From NCBI GenBank assembly GCA_951799445.1, contig OX637290.1, positions 33,536,987-33,600,986 on the forward strand: a stretch of DNA of 64,000 bases, read 5' to 3'. This document shows positions 26,221 through 39,864 of the stretch, in pieces; position 1 is the first letter of the stretch; every line of letters begins with the position of its first letter. The notes under the pieces were generated by a model, which searched no databases, was not told the DNA's origin, and was given only the letters and a program-made list of their open reading frames with translations. The DNA is from Pseudisothecium myosuroides (taxonomy: Eukaryota > Streptophyta > Bryopsida > Hypnales > Lembophyllaceae). The position numbers and the translations under genes are program-made.

Positions 26221-26833
26221 TTAGAAATAGAAATATACTACTTGGTAGTCAAGATATTCACACAAGGTGAATCTTGCATCTGTCAGAAATTCTGGTACTT
26301 TTCATAGCTGCCTAGGGCTCCAGAATTAGATTGTGTTGTCAAAGTCTCGCGGCCTTATGGAGAGTCCAAAAATTCTCTAATGTATTAGTCTACTTCAAAT
26401 TTTACTAGGTCTTGAAGCACCGGCGGGCTTGGCTTTTGAGTGGTTTTGGCCTTGGCCTATAGGTGAGGTGTTCGTGAGGTCAAACCCAGGTGTTTGTCCC
26501 GGGGTGGCAACTCACAATGCCAATACTGTACCGGTGCTTTCTTTGCTTTTCTTAATGTTCGAAAAGGGAACACACTTTTTTATTATGTAAGTTTTAAGCA
26601 CATATTTAGTAGGAAAGAAGATATTGAAAAGAGTTTGAATGATATAATTTTTATATCGATCATAATAGTTTCAGGCACTTGAAAGTCATTTTAAAAACTT
26701 ATAATATGAAGAATTTTTCAAACAAGGGGCACCACTCTGACCCCCATTTTTTTTTTGAACTATTAAATTTTATTATTATTTATTTATTTTTCTAAAAATA
26801 AATTTCTATTTTTCTAATAATGCTAGAGGTCAA

Positions 26834-27215
26834 ACTTCATTATTACCTCAACTACTCATGACCTAGGATTCTTAATACCAAGAATAATGCCAAGAGTCAG
26901 ACTGTAAACTTCATTATTACCTCAATTATTCATGACCTAGGATTCTTAATGCTAATGGCCAAACCGCCAGAATATATTTAGACTTCATTATTACCTCAAC
27001 TATTCATGATCTAGGATTCTTAATGCCAAGGGTCAAACTGTAGACTTCACTATTACCTCAACTATTCATGATCTAGGATTCTTAATGCCAAGGGTCAAAC
27101 TGTAGACTTCACTATTACCTCAACTATTCATGATCTAGGATTCTTAATGCCAAGGGTCAAACTGTAGACTTCACTATTACCTCAACTATTCATGATCTAG
27201 GATTCTTAATGGCAA
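26834..27215. repeat. 62-bp minisatellite, about six copies
   Basis: Units start at 26834, 26908, 26982, 27044, 27106 and 27168. The first two are 74 bp long and diverged. The later ones are 62 bp and nearly identical, containing ATTACCTCAACTATTCATGA and CTAGGATTCTTAATGCCAAG. A diverged extra piece lies near 27607-27640. Confidence 0.95.
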
Positions 27216-27553
27216 CGGTGAGACTACATTGATACCCCCATTAGAAGAATTTTTAGCCCTCTGTAGGGTTGCTCCGAAGTGACAAATCAAACTATTAAAA
27301 AGCTTGGTCTGTCACTCCAGCTGATTGCTGCAGTGAATAGTCAGCTTGGTTGACTGCTCGCTAAAACAGTCAATTTTCGCGAATTTTATTTTTATTTTTA
27401 ATAAATTTTTTGAGTAGAAAAAAAAAAAAAAAAAACTTTTTTTTTTTACTAATAAAACTCGGTTCCCGCGCCACTGCCACTATAGTTTCAAGTGGGCAGG
27501 AATAGGGGGAAAACGAATTTTTCAGCCAAAAAAAAGCAAATTTCAGGGTACCT

Positions 27554-27578
27554 CGAAGGGCTATGGAGCAGCCCTTCG
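27554..27578. other. Short perfect hairpin
   Basis: CGAAGGGCT and AGCCCTTCG are separated by 7 bp. Could be the tip of an unrecognised element. Confidence 0.6.
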
Positions 27579-27639
27579 GAGGCCTGAAATTTTCTCTAAT
27601 GTGGGTTATTACCTCAACTATTTATGGCCTAGGATTCTT

Positions 27640-29140
27640 AACTGTTTGGCACCAGCTTTCTACTTGATAGAATTAGATTTTAATGGAGAAGTTTTCATTT
27701 TCAAAATTTTAACAATTTTTTTGTCATTATGCTCTTAATGTCATAGATGTCACAATGTGATGAATTTTGGATTTCATCATCTTTCATTTGTCACATATTC
27801 CAAATTTATGATACACTTGATGAAATAATGCTATATATATATGGTTTAGAGTTAGATTGGTGCACTTCTATTGCCAAACTACTTAAAACATCCATCTATA
27901 TAAAATTGTGAAGCCATGAAGGATATAATAATGATTAGAAATCTTAGTCTAGCTCCTCATTTGAAAAGTTTTCTTAAAAGTTCTTCTAACATTATAATAA
28001 ACCTTAAAATTTGAAATGTTCATCTTTTTTTTAGCTCTTCTCAAAATAGTCCCCCTTACATAATTACTATACAAGAGTTGCCAACCCAAAGCGCTTGCAA
28101 AGTGCATACCACCAAAGTCCATTCAACTATAGTGCGGTCAAATGACCTCATCATATAGGGATCTGAGAGGCTAAGAATTTACAAAAGAAAAAAACATGCT
28201 AGCTCTTTATAGGGGCTACCTCCTACGGAAGCATCAATGATGAATTTGCCACCTAAATTTAGATAATTGAGCCATTCCCAATAGACGCTTCATCCATGCT
28301 AGTCTTTTAGATCGGAATTACTATTCCTTTTGTTGAGTTTGCAATTGAAGTTTTTAACCCTAAGGTCCTAACTCCTAAGGCCACTTTTTTTTGGTCAAAA
28401 TCCACTCAAAATTACCATTTCTAATGCAAAGTGCAAAACTTCTAAACATTTTGTCTTGCAAATCCATCCATAGGATCTTGTACTAGATTTGTAAGAAAAA
28501 TTGAAAATGTGTGGAAGAAGTTTCAAAAACTTTGACTAAGTAGATTGCAACATATTTGTGTTTAAGTGAAGAAAATGAGTTTTTTTGTACCTTGCCATTC
28601 TAGATTATTAGACTTCGAATCCTCTTAATCTGAACTTTTTATACTACAAATTTTGAGTTTCAATTTTTTATGTTATAGAATTGTGTTGAGAATCTAAAAA
28701 GAAATTCCAAGAAAAATAAATTTGATTTTCATTCTTTAAAAAATTATTTAGTAGAAGTTTAAACAAGATAGAAGAAAACTAATTAAATTTGTATAATGGC
28801 CAATTTCATTAAAATGGCAATATTCCTTTAAAAATGCCCGTTTATAGTTCCAAAACGCCCGTTTTTAAATTTATACTAGTCTTAGATGGTCAAAATGGCA
28901 CACCGTCTAAATGGCACTTGGAATACAACCATTTGAATGAAATTGCCTATAATAGCTCTATGATGGAATTGAATCACATTAATCCCAACAGTGAATTGTT
29001 TTAGTAAATAAATTAAACTTTATGGTGCATTTTTTTTTTAAATTATGAAAATCAAGTTCAAAGACAAATCCAATATGATATTTTCTCAAAAAGATGCACT
29101 GATTGCCCCTAAAACAATAAAATCCATAACTTTTACATCA
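27640..29140. other. AT-rich region, no gene seen
   Basis: No frames of note and no clear repeat ends; probably decayed transposon DNA. Confidence 0.5.
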
Positions 29141-30935
29141 TTAACCTCTAAAGTCCTAGTGGGCCTATAAGGGACAAAATAGATTTTGGGTAGGTTTGTA
29201 TGAGCGTAATTTTTGGTGAATTTTTTTGAAACTTTTATAGGATGGTTGCAAAAAAGAGTGTTTGTTTTATTCAATCGTTTGTTCCACTTTGGCTGATTCA
29301 ATTGTAATTAAATAATAAAAAAATTCTATTTTTTATTATTTAAATTAATTTTTTTAGAGATATATACTTTTTTAGTTGGAAACAAAAAATTTAAAATAAA
29401 ATAAAATAAAGATAATTAGTATAATACTAAAAATGGCATATCAGCAAAATTTCAGGCCTACAAAAAATGTAGATCAAAAGTTATTCATGAAATAGAGTAA
29501 GTTGAAATTTTGAAGAATTTAGATACTTTGACATTTGAAATTGTAAGAAATTAGAAAAAAAATTTACAAAGAAAATAAAAGTTGGCCATTTGGGAGGACT
29601 TTATGGGAAAGAGATTTCACTAAAAAAATGATCATGAAACCATCTTCAATGTTTAGAAATGTGCATGCAAGGGAGCCCTATTTGCATGAATATGGAGGAT
29701 ATAAAATAATATATTTTTAGATGTCCCTTGGGAGGAATATGCCCGTGGAAATATACCACCAAAATTTTAGCTCTAAATCATTAATTTTGGATACTCCTTT
29801 TTACTAAAAACCTCAAAAATTGAAAATGTGATAAATTAATTAAAATAACCTTTAAATATAAAATGATTTAAAATTTAGAAAAAAATATGGGATATGATTG
29901 CACTCAAGACAACCATCTCTAATAAAAATTTCAAATTCATATGAATTGAGCTTCAAAAGTTATTGAGGAGGAACGTTCCAGCACTCCCCATGTGACAAAT
30001 AACCAATACCATTCTTTCTTGCAATGACCTTGCACTACTGGTACAATAAGCCGAAATTTCAACTCAGCAAGCAACAAAAGAAATCTACAAAACCTTGAAA
30101 TAAAATGTTTTAGATTATGTTTTGCATAGATTGTATTTTTGTCTACATGGAAAGATTTGATTCATTCCATTTGGATATGTGATGTGAATTTTATGTATCA
30201 TTTTGTTTTGAGTGCAATCTTCTTGAAAAACTAACATGTACAATTTGTTTTGAGCTCAATTTTCACATTTTTCATAAACAAAGTTCTGCATGGTTAACTT
30301 TGATTGTTATAACAATCTCACCTTTGAAATTAGTATGCTAGGATTCCATCTTAGTTAGGGCTAGTAACAATTTAGTTTTTCCTTCTATCTCATACCTACT
30401 TCTACTTAACAATTCTTTAAAGGATGAAAATCGTGTTTTAGGTTTGTTTTTTCCTAGACTCTCATTTCAATTCTCAGTAATAAATTTTTTCTAAATTCAA
30501 AATATGTAGTGCAAAAATTTGAAGTTAAGAAGATTCAAAGTCTCATAAACTAAGGCAGAGGCACCCAAAAGCATTCCTGGACCCAATGACATCCCTCTCT
30601 AGGAAAGGGAGTCATTTCAAAACCTAAATGTAAACATACCAAACATAGCTTATTATTTATTTACCAAAATGATAAGCCATGTATGGTCCACCTAGATTTG
30701 CATTTCAGAATTACTCCCCTTCCTAGAAAGGGACACCATTAAATACAGGGACGCCATTAGATACAGGGAAGCCATTGGATGCCTCTACCTTAGTTTGCCA
30801 TGGTGCCCCAAAACCATGTTTTCTTCACATTGAACACATTTATCTTGCAATCTATGTGGTCAAAGTCTCTAAAATTCCTTCCACACAATTTCATACTACG
30901 GTAGTTTATTGCAGAATCCTACGGTTAAAAAAGTG
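29141..30935. mobile_element. Decayed, interrupted TTAA element, copy F
   Basis: The left tip is TTAACCTCTAAAGTCC, a diverged version of the family tip. The middle and right part (about 30100-30930) match copies A-C, such as the TTGCAATCTATGTGGTC stretch near 30845. The two parts are separated by DNA resembling the other TIR family (about 29230-30050). The right tip is lost. Boundaries are approximate. Confidence 0.5.
30732..30783. repeat. 18-bp triplicate
   Basis: Three units of the type GACGCCATTAGATACAGG in a row, slightly diverged. Confidence 0.8.
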
Positions 30936-31318
30936 CAGACAGGAAAAGTGCAGATGGAAGATTAATCCACTGAGAAGTTACCGGAACATACCGCACAGTG
31001 CTAAATCAATCAGATTTAAAAGCACCAAATCCATTTGACAGGAGGAAGGTTAAATAAAACTCCTGATCCAAAAGCTGCACTAAGATAAACTCATACCCTC
31101 TAAATTTTCACTTAAATATATGGACTGATAACTACAACTGAATCTAAATCGAGCGTCATATTGCACATATAATCTTCCGGTTCCTAAATTCTTATCAGTC
31201 ACGACCTGAAACACTTGTAAAAAGGAGTAGCATACACAGGGAAAAGATGCGGATCCCATGGATAAGAGTGCAACAAAAGTGCCCCTACTAAAAGGCCTAA
31301 GTAGTCTACTATCCACAT

Positions 31319-34300
31319 CTAATCAGCATCCCCCAAGCCATCGCTCCCATCTCCTCTTTTTTGTATAGGAGCATAATTAGGGCCAGTTGGCTTGCCTTGG
31401 TGTCCAGCTAGTTCCGCATTACGTCGCAAAACCGAGCCAGGTGATGGATACGGTCGTTGTTGAAATAAAGATCCCTGGACACATGAAATAAAAAGCCATG
31501 AGCGGAAGGCATTTCCAGAACAGCTGCAATCCAACCACAGGCAAAGGAAAGTCTGCCGAACATGAAGAATGGAAATAGATTCGCTCATTCTTCACAGAAA
31601 TGATCTAAAATCAACTGGTTGGTAATTCACAATAGAGAGAGATAAAAGATTTACTGTGGCGGTAGTATCAGCTGCTTTAGCTTGCTGTCCCTTCAGACCA
31701 ATTCCCCTTTACATTACAAAACCAAACACAGATTACGTTAATGAGGACTCACTGCTAATCCCAGAGAAAGCTCATTTACTATGAGAAAATCGCATTCACC
31801 TTCGAACTTCTCTACCATTACAGTGAGTATTTCAAACTTAACGGGCAGGTGCAAACATCAATCAAAAAACTAATTGCGTACCTCTAACTTGACTTCCTCA
31901 GTTTCACTGGTTAAAAAATTGGAATTTCAAATGAAAATGACATAATATACAAAATAAAATGAAAAATAAATAACAATTAGCAAATGGCTTTCAGTTGTAA
32001 GACTTACCAGCCACCACGAGGTGCATCCGAGTAAGAGCTTGGGTCCATGGGGTCAACAACATCACTATCCGCAGGACCTCTCTTTCTTGGATCCCTTTTG
32101 TTCAACTTCACTATAGGTGGCTTCAAGCCCAGCCTGCATTCAAAACAACATTCCTTAGATCCACAAAAAATGCAAGGACTACTCCAAACATTAATTCAAA
32201 AGTACCTCGCCTCACAAGGCCAGTACAGTATCAAGTAGAAACGTGCACTCTACAGATATTTAATATTGTCCAGATGAACGCAGCAAGTATGTCACAATTA
32301 TCTAATCCCCGTCACAGCAAGAGCAGATTGGAGGTACTTCTGCTTTGGGTCCTTCTTTACAACATCAACTCCCACAGCTGCTGCAATATCTGCCTGCCAC
32401 TTGTGCTTGAATTCCGGTTCCTGCTCTCCCGCATCCTCAACTCCCTCGATCGCATTGGCAGCAGCGGCAGCTGCTGCTGAGCGTTTTGCACCAGGTGAAA
32501 CGTGTTGTGGGGGGATTGGGATGTTGAAAACTCTGTTTGAACACGGAAACCAAGTCTTCCACTCACTCTTTTACCATTGAATCATACATGCACAATTATG
32601 GACATTGCCTTCAAATAAAACGCACCGATTTTTCCGTATTAGTGCGTGTGGCACTAATTTCCCAGATTCACACTAATTGCAGTGTATTTAAGTTAGTGCA
32701 GGCCGAAGTATTACTGTATTGCACCAATTTGTACAATAAAGAAATATTGAAGTGACACTAATTTTGGGCCCTCGCAATTAGGTTAAATCAGTGTACCAGG
32801 GATCTGATTTTTGCTGCTAAACATAGACATTAAACATGTTCAGCCTGTCGAATGTAAAGGCCGGAGCATACAACCACCAGATTGGGTGTTCATTGATCTA
32901 TCTCTCCACAAGGCAGGACCAACACTCTAGAATTGCAATTGGATGTGAAGAACAAACCGAGACCTCTCCACAGCTGAAATAAACAGCAGTATGTATCGGG
33001 AAAGATCCACACCTGGTACAATGATTACAGTAGCCCCAAGCCTGCACGAGTCCTCGACCCCATCCTTGACAACCTAGACACTTTTTAAATTTTGAGCCAT
33101 TGATTGCAGCTGAGGATACATCGCCATTTCCAGTTGAAGAATGATTTTCAGAACTGTCCTCTGCAGCAGTTCGAGCAGCTCCCCTGGGCCTCTCCCAACT
33201 GGTTTCACTTGTCTTGGTGTTATAATAGTACTTTTGACCTGCCATAAAAAATAATTAATCATCGCCCTACCGAGATTTAGTTACGTATTATGCACACTAT
33301 ATTGTAGTCGAGATGAGCTCAGCAACCGAGATGAACATGGTTTTCACGAAATTGTAGCAGGTCCTAACGACTGTGGAGGAGAAATTGTCAATTAATTTCT
33401 CACGGACGAATTCTACTTCCTTTATTACCCATCCAATGACCAAGGAACTTATGATTTCATTTTATCTGGCAATAAATGCAAAGAAAATCTCTTCCTAAGC
33501 AGAAATGAAACAAGATAAATTCAAATGCACTAGATCCACACGCAATGGATAGAGGCCCCACAAATCACAAAATACGAAGTACACAAGTCTAATGACATTG
33601 AATATACGACTCTGTAATATCTCAGTATGTTGAATGGATCAGAAAGGTAAAATCAGAAGAATCCAATGACAAAAAGCACTAACGTACATACAGAAACCTA
33701 CTAGAAAAGAAGAGTTTGACTTTTTAGCACCTGAATCAAACATACGATGTAGAGCAAAAATACTTAAACAAACACTCGCAGAACAGACTCTAGAGAATAC
33801 CTGAAGTGGAATCAGTAGCCTCTTGCCAATCTGACGGCAACTGTGATAACGAAGGTGGAGGCGGTGGTGGAGGAAGCAGAGTTTTGGAAGCCGGAAGTTC
33901 CCACTGGCTCTTCCCTGTAGACTGGTTGAAGTAGTACTTAACGCCACTCTCCGGATCTTTCCCTTCCACCTGGAAAAACATAATTTTTTCAGAAAACCAC
34001 CTGACTCGCTGAAATCAAGTGATGAAATCAGAAATACCACAAGAAAAGCAAACCTAATTGAAAAAAAACAACTTCCATCCACCACAATACAGTAACAACG
34101 AAGCCAACGGTGAACACATATACAAGACTGCCAGAGATTCTTCACGAACAATTAACTACATTCGCAAAGCAACTCTGGAAACAGTCGATTCAAGATGATC
34201 AGTCATTGCTTAAGTATAGCGATAGCATACCCAGCCTGGAGGCAGAGCATCCGCTGTTTCATTATCAGAGATATTCTGCACAAGAAGGGGTTCCAACTGC

Positions 34301-37300
34301 TCATTGTGAAACAATCAAAAATACACCAGACGCATCAATAGAAGAATCCACCAGAACCACCGAATCTTTAGCGAAGCTCGGCTCTCAAAAACGATACTAG
34401 AACCCCCCCAAAACAAGCTAGTGCCCCAAATGCCCCCAAATAAGGATAGACCAACATCGCTGAACAAGTAAAGGTTGAACACAGTGAAATATTCACCAAA
34501 TATTGGTACTAGAAACAGCCTGGTAACGAACAGAATTTCCTCAAAGCAATTTGGAAGCAAAGGGCGACTCACCACATTGTCAGCTCCATCCTTGAGAATG
34601 CCACGTGCTTTCAACCTCTCTTTGAGAAAATCCGGTAAGTCTCCTTTATCTCCTATTCCATCTACGTCTTTCATGTCCCGGTGATCAACATCCCTTCTCA
34701 GTGTCCCAGCTTGCTCATCGGCAGCCCCGGGAGCATTAATTCTGGCAGCTACTACATTAAAGCGCTCACCCCCTTCGGGAATGCCCAACGAGCCCTCAAA
34801 CTGTCCAGGATGTCTTCCATCGAAAGAAGGTCTTGCAGAGGGCCCATTAAAATCTGGCTTATACATATTAGGATCTGCAGTCAACGTGAACATTGGTGGA
34901 CGTAAACCATTGTAATAAGAGCCCCCTCCTGGCACGCCGTAACCATTCCCAATTTCCATATTGTCTGCAGCACAGGAAATTTACACAAACGACACATCTC
35001 AGATACATAGGTGACACAGGTTTGGAAAATCAGACACCATTTCTAAAAGGAGAGGAATAAGAAAGAAAGCGAATATCTGATGTTACAAAAGCAGCTCGGA
35101 CGCAAAAGACCACACATTTAGCTCACTGAGCAGGCTGCTTCCTTACGCTACTAGAAGATTTCAAAACCACACGATTAGTCTATTGCAATCTAAATAGTTA
35201 TGAGACATTGATAAATAGACGTCCACATCCTTGATTTTGGTTCAAAGAAGGTATCACAAAAAGGATGCACAAATTGTCCTTAAATTTAACGTCACAGAAT
35301 CTGCCATATAACCCCACCACCATCACGACCTTGCTCTAGTTGGGTGGGCCTTCCCCGCTTAGAAGCCATCTCCAAACGGTGCTCAGAGGTCATCTTCAGA
35401 AGCTTCTCCTGCATCCACAAGTCAGCCACACTTCACCGACCACACCCTCTTCCCACACACCTTTCCATCCTTGCTGTTAAGCCACAACTTAATATACAAA
35501 CACTTAAGCGCCCAACTTCTCGGCGTACAATTCCCCAACCAGACTAATTAGAAGATTTAATTTTAGTGGAGAGCAGGCAAAACAAGGTCACAAAACCCAA
35601 ACAGGCTGAGATACCCTACTACAGAACTGTTAAAAGGCGTATATTTTGAGGATAGAGATAATCGATCAAAAACCCATGTAGCTTGTGTGGTTAAACCAAG
35701 TTCTATCTAATCACATCCATTATGACATATGGAAAGATGACGCGGTCCACTTGAAGAAAAAAGCGTAAAAAAATTAAGGTTCAATTAAAATAAGCAGTGA
35801 GTCCTGTTTCTCATTGTTCGATCAGATTATTATTAACCAGCAAAGGCCCAAGTAATTAAGGACGTCTTGTACCCCCTTGATCATAGAACTCCAAAACCGT
35901 GCCCCCTACAAACTCAAGGTTCAGATGGGCCAGTATAACTTCTCACCTTGAGTGCACCCTCATCGTGACGGGCTGCAAGAACATCTCGTTCACCCATATC
36001 CACAGCGTCGAATAGCCTATTATCTCGCCTATTAAGTGGAAGAAAAATAAACGTTTAGGCCTTATACTGGAACAGACCGAACTTACTTACAAGGCTGATC
36101 TAGGTGTAAAAGAAGCACACAAGAGTCTTCAAATTATAAACAAACATACAGAATAGCACAACTAGCTATCTAATCGAGCTTATTTCAATACGAAAATTAT
36201 ATGCAAAACTTCAATTCTCACAAGCATGCCTTCAAAACGGTAGGCACACCTGTGTTGGGCAATAATCTCGTGGGCACTGGCTTCCTGTTCTCTCAACACT
36301 GCCTCCTGAACTGCAGCTTCCATCCCAAACCCAGAACCATCTCTGTTATTGAAAAAAGCATGTCCATTCTGTGCAAACCCTGGGCTCGGTCCTGCCTTCC
36401 AATGATCCTGTGGAGGTCCTCCTTGCCATCCGCCTGTCGTTCGCTCTTGATATTCGACATCAGTACTAGCTTGCTCCTCAGGTACTGGATCCCATCGAGA
36501 CTTCCGTTTCCTGGGCTGCTGTGAATCCTTTGGTTTCTCTTGCGCTGCAGAATTCTCTCGAAATTGGTCAGGGTTTGGTTGACCCTGCAGATGTGGCGTT
36601 GGGGCATCATGAAATCCAGTTTGTCGTTTGTGATGCGGTTGCTGTTCCAGACCTTGCGGATGTAGTGAGAAACCTTGACGGGGTGGCTCCTGTGGTGGTG
36701 GGGTAAAACCCTGATGGGGCCATGGGGGTCGCTGAGATTGCATATGAGGCATCTGCATATGCGCTGGAGGTTGCCCTTGAGGTGCCCAGTGAGGAGGGCC
36801 CCCTCCTCCAGGCCCTAATTGCATCATTTGAGGAAAATTGTCGCGAGCATGGGCTTGATGCTGTCCATGAGATGGAAATTGAGATGATTGAGGATCAGGT
36901 AATCCACCCAAATCTGAATGGGGTTGATGTGGCTGACTCAATGGACCACCGCTAGTCAATGGTCCACTATTATTAATCTCTGCAGGCAACCCATGAGTGG
37001 CAGGGTCGTTTTGAGAAGAAGGGGCATGGGGCACGGCCTGAGGCTGGGGCTGGAACTGCCCTTCAAGTTGTTGGCCTTTGAGGAGCGGGAAAGGTGTGGG
37101 AGGTAGCCCAGCATGAGATGGCGAGGGACCACTGTGTGCAGGCAGAGGCGCTCCAGCAGTAGGAGGGGGTCCCTGGAAGGAAGGGTCGGCATGATTTCCA
37201 GGGGGGAGAGGTTGAAATGGAAATTGTTGAGGAGGATATTGCTGAGGATGGTTAAACGGAGGTCTAGAGAAAGGAGGTTGCCCTGGGTTACCTTGGCCAC

Positions 37301-38892
37301 CGGGATTGCTGGGATACTGCTGTAGCGGAAAATTTTGGAACTGCCCAGGGTGCTGATGATTTGGTCGAGGGAATGGACCGTTCGGCGGACCGCGGGGAAA
37401 GTGCTGGGGAGGATTTTGCATGTTCGGCTGAAATGGAGGTCCTTGCTGATGAGGCGGTAGAGGTCCGGGAGGCCGAAAATGGTTCATTTGCTGAAACGGA
37501 GGGCGATGATGTCCCATGAAGGGCGAACCCTTTGAATGCGGCTGAAACTGCAGACCTGGAGCACCTCCTCCAGTAACACCAGGAGCTAGGGACCGCACGG
37601 AGTGGTTATTTTCAGAGCCATCGTCAGCTGGAGCGCCCAGGGGTGGAGGTTTGTCAGATGCAGGCACTTGACCCCCTTTCATCCCTGTCAAACCACACAG
37701 TTTTCAGCTCATATTTAAGCATCAGTCTCATAAAAGGCACAATACATTAAAACCCATCACTGACGGTACCCGGTGCATATGAGCATCATAGATTTACCAT
37801 GTTGCGCTCGCAACACGATACACTACACAACCAGGTACACTCTGCTGCACATACAAATTTCTACGAGGGTGATTCAACACAACAACCCAGAGCGTGTCGT
37901 GATGAAGTCGTAAAGAACGGTCAAGCAAGACTATGCTCTTGAAGAAGGGTGATCGAGGGTGCCAAGCCGAAAAAGTAAGACCAGGGACCATGCTCTAAAC
38001 AAAGATCATTCCGATCCTCTAAACTAGGATTCTGAAAATGTGCTTTCTTCCTCGTTCAAACGGGAATTAAAAAATGCCAGACGGTAACCAAGCTCCTGAA
38101 CACAGCCTGTACTACTTTAACATTGACAGCGAGTACCAAAGAACAAGGATATTCACATGGAACGAACCAAGAATACTCATCAATCCCTCGAATCAATCTA
38201 CCAATAATATTCGTGCCAAATGCCCTAAATTTTTAGGTTAGGCACCTGCAGAGATTCTGTTTTCCGTCATATGTTACCGACAGCCGCGAAAATCCAATTA
38301 GCAGTTTCCGTCTTTCTGTCCATCTGATCAATTCCATCTCAAGTGCCGTTCAAGATACCATTCCTAACCGGGTGCATGAAACCTTGTCCATGATACTCTA
38401 ATATCGTCACTCGGAAACCCTAAACTGGACAGCCAAAATTCGGTAGGAGAACACCTGAACATAACCACACCTCCGTGTTCAATGTGCTCTCCAATTGTCA
38501 CTTATTAGTGATTTTTCCAAATATTGAGCTGAAAAGATGTCAATGACTCTCGATGCAATTCACTCTCAAACACTGCGAGAGTTTCAGGCTCAAGCTAATT
38601 ACAATGTATTGAGCTTCATGTGGATATTCTTGAACCAATACAGACACCATGACAAGCAAAAGAACAGCCCCAGTGAAACACTGCCGTTGCAATCTCTCAC
38701 AACAGAAAAACAAGAAGCAGGACATTACCTCCAATAGTCCATAAAACCTCCAGAGCTCACTCCAAACTTACGCAATGAAAGCAAACCACAAAATTGCGCA
38801 TTTCGGCAGTGCAATGCAAGGCGGAACAGGATAGGCAAGCCAGCCAACGAGGAGTGGAACGAAAGGAGGAAGGAATCCTTACAGGCCGGCAT
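31319..38892 (-). CDS. PQBP1: PQBP1-like WW-domain splicing factor, 11 coding exons
   Basis: Coding exons in transcript order: 38892-38883, 37684-36250, 36028-35947, 35408-35330, 34964-34573, 33969-33801, 33238-33013, 32532-32338, 32133-32008, 31706-31655, 31474-31319 (stop TAG). All junctions are GT-AG and all phases agree, giving 973 residues. Residues 1-480 are Pro/Gln/His-rich and low in complexity, ending in a basic RKRKSRWDP motif. A first WW-like domain (about 667-692) keeps its YYF and second Trp but lacks the usual first Trp. After a proline run (699-705) comes a complete WW domain (710-740, W714 and W737), then a Cys pair motif C776-x2-C779...C793-x2-C796. The C-terminus (925-939) has LFQQRPYPSPGSVLR, the PQBP1 motif known to bind the U5-15kD (Dim1) spliceosome protein. 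Role by family: nuclear pre-mRNA splicing. The donor of the 35330 exon is weak (GTCGTG), and nearby in-phase GTs could lengthen it slightly. The tiny first exon codes only for MPA plus one base. Confidence 0.92.
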
Positions 38893-39240
38893 GGTAAGGT
38901 CGCGGCCTCGGCCCCGGCCCGCCATGGGAGAGTGCGCCGAGTGCGAGAGGCGACGCCACAGAGGGAGAGTATCCGAGAATGAGAGGCGAAGCCAATATTG
39001 GACCCAGGAACTTGGTGGATTGGAAAGCAGCAAGGCGACCTTCGATCCTCCTTCGAGCGGCAGGACCTCCCTGTCAAGGGACAAGAGGGGAGAAAGAGAG
39101 AGACGACTCCAAGTCGGATTAGGGTTTTCGAGTTGAACTACCACTGCAGGGCTCCATCCGACCATCTCCATTCATCGACACCACAATCATCCTGGATGCC
39201 TTCGCTTTCAGCACGCTACCGGACGTGTAGGTCAGTTTCG
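38893..39240 (-). promoter_or_regulatory. Promoter / 5' leader of the PQBP1-like gene
   Basis: This GC-rich, non-repetitive stretch lies directly upstream of the minus-strand start codon at 38892. It contains a telo-box on the minus strand (complement of TTAGGGTTTT at 39119-39128), an element common near the transcription starts of plant housekeeping genes. No TATA box is evident on the minus strand. Above about 39240 the DNA turns AT-rich. The transcription start cannot be fixed from sequence alone. Confidence 0.55.
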
Positions 39241-39774
39241 TAAATATCTCGGGAAAATTTGGAAAATGTTGAAAATTGCAAAAATTGTATGACTGTTTCT
39301 GAAAAAATCTGAAAAAATTCATTGTTGCTAATTCTGAATATCCGAAAATCATTCTTGAGAAAATTTAGAAAAAAGAACACATTTACGCATGAATAGAAAA
39401 TATCAATCTAAAATTAAGAGTGTTGAAAAAAAATTTAAAGTACCAAAAGTCAAGAAATCTAAGTCAAGATGCCAAACTGTCAAATTATAAAAAGTAAACT
39501 CTTTCGACAAGAAAGTGCTGAAACTGCTCCATGTGTGCAATATACCGTCCAAAAATTAACTTTATTGTAGCAACCGTTGAATTTACAATACCAATTTCAG
39601 TGGTCAGAGTTAGCAAAACATATTTTTCAAAATAAATGCCGAAATTTTAGAGGTATAGTATAATTTGCTTAGTAGATTTTTTTGCATGGAAGATTTGAAT
39701 TTTTATTTACTTAAGCATTTGCCAAATCAAATTTGTCAACTTCAATTAATTATTTGGAAAGGAATGGTGAACCT

Positions 39775-39778
<4 letters not shown>

Positions 39779-39861
<83 letters not shown>

Positions 39862-39864
39862 CGA

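Noticed and set aside
26830..27220. CRISPR-like array
   Set aside because: The units are contiguous 62-74 bp tandem repeats with no distinct spacers, in a plant nuclear context.
1..31000. LTR retrotransposons
   Set aside because: No reverse transcriptase or integrase motifs and no paired LTRs were visible; matched repeats are all inverted-end or tandem types.
36201..37325. Plus-strand frames opposite the large PQBP1-like exon
   Set aside because: They are shadows of the 1435-bp minus-strand exon, whose phases fit the spliced gene.
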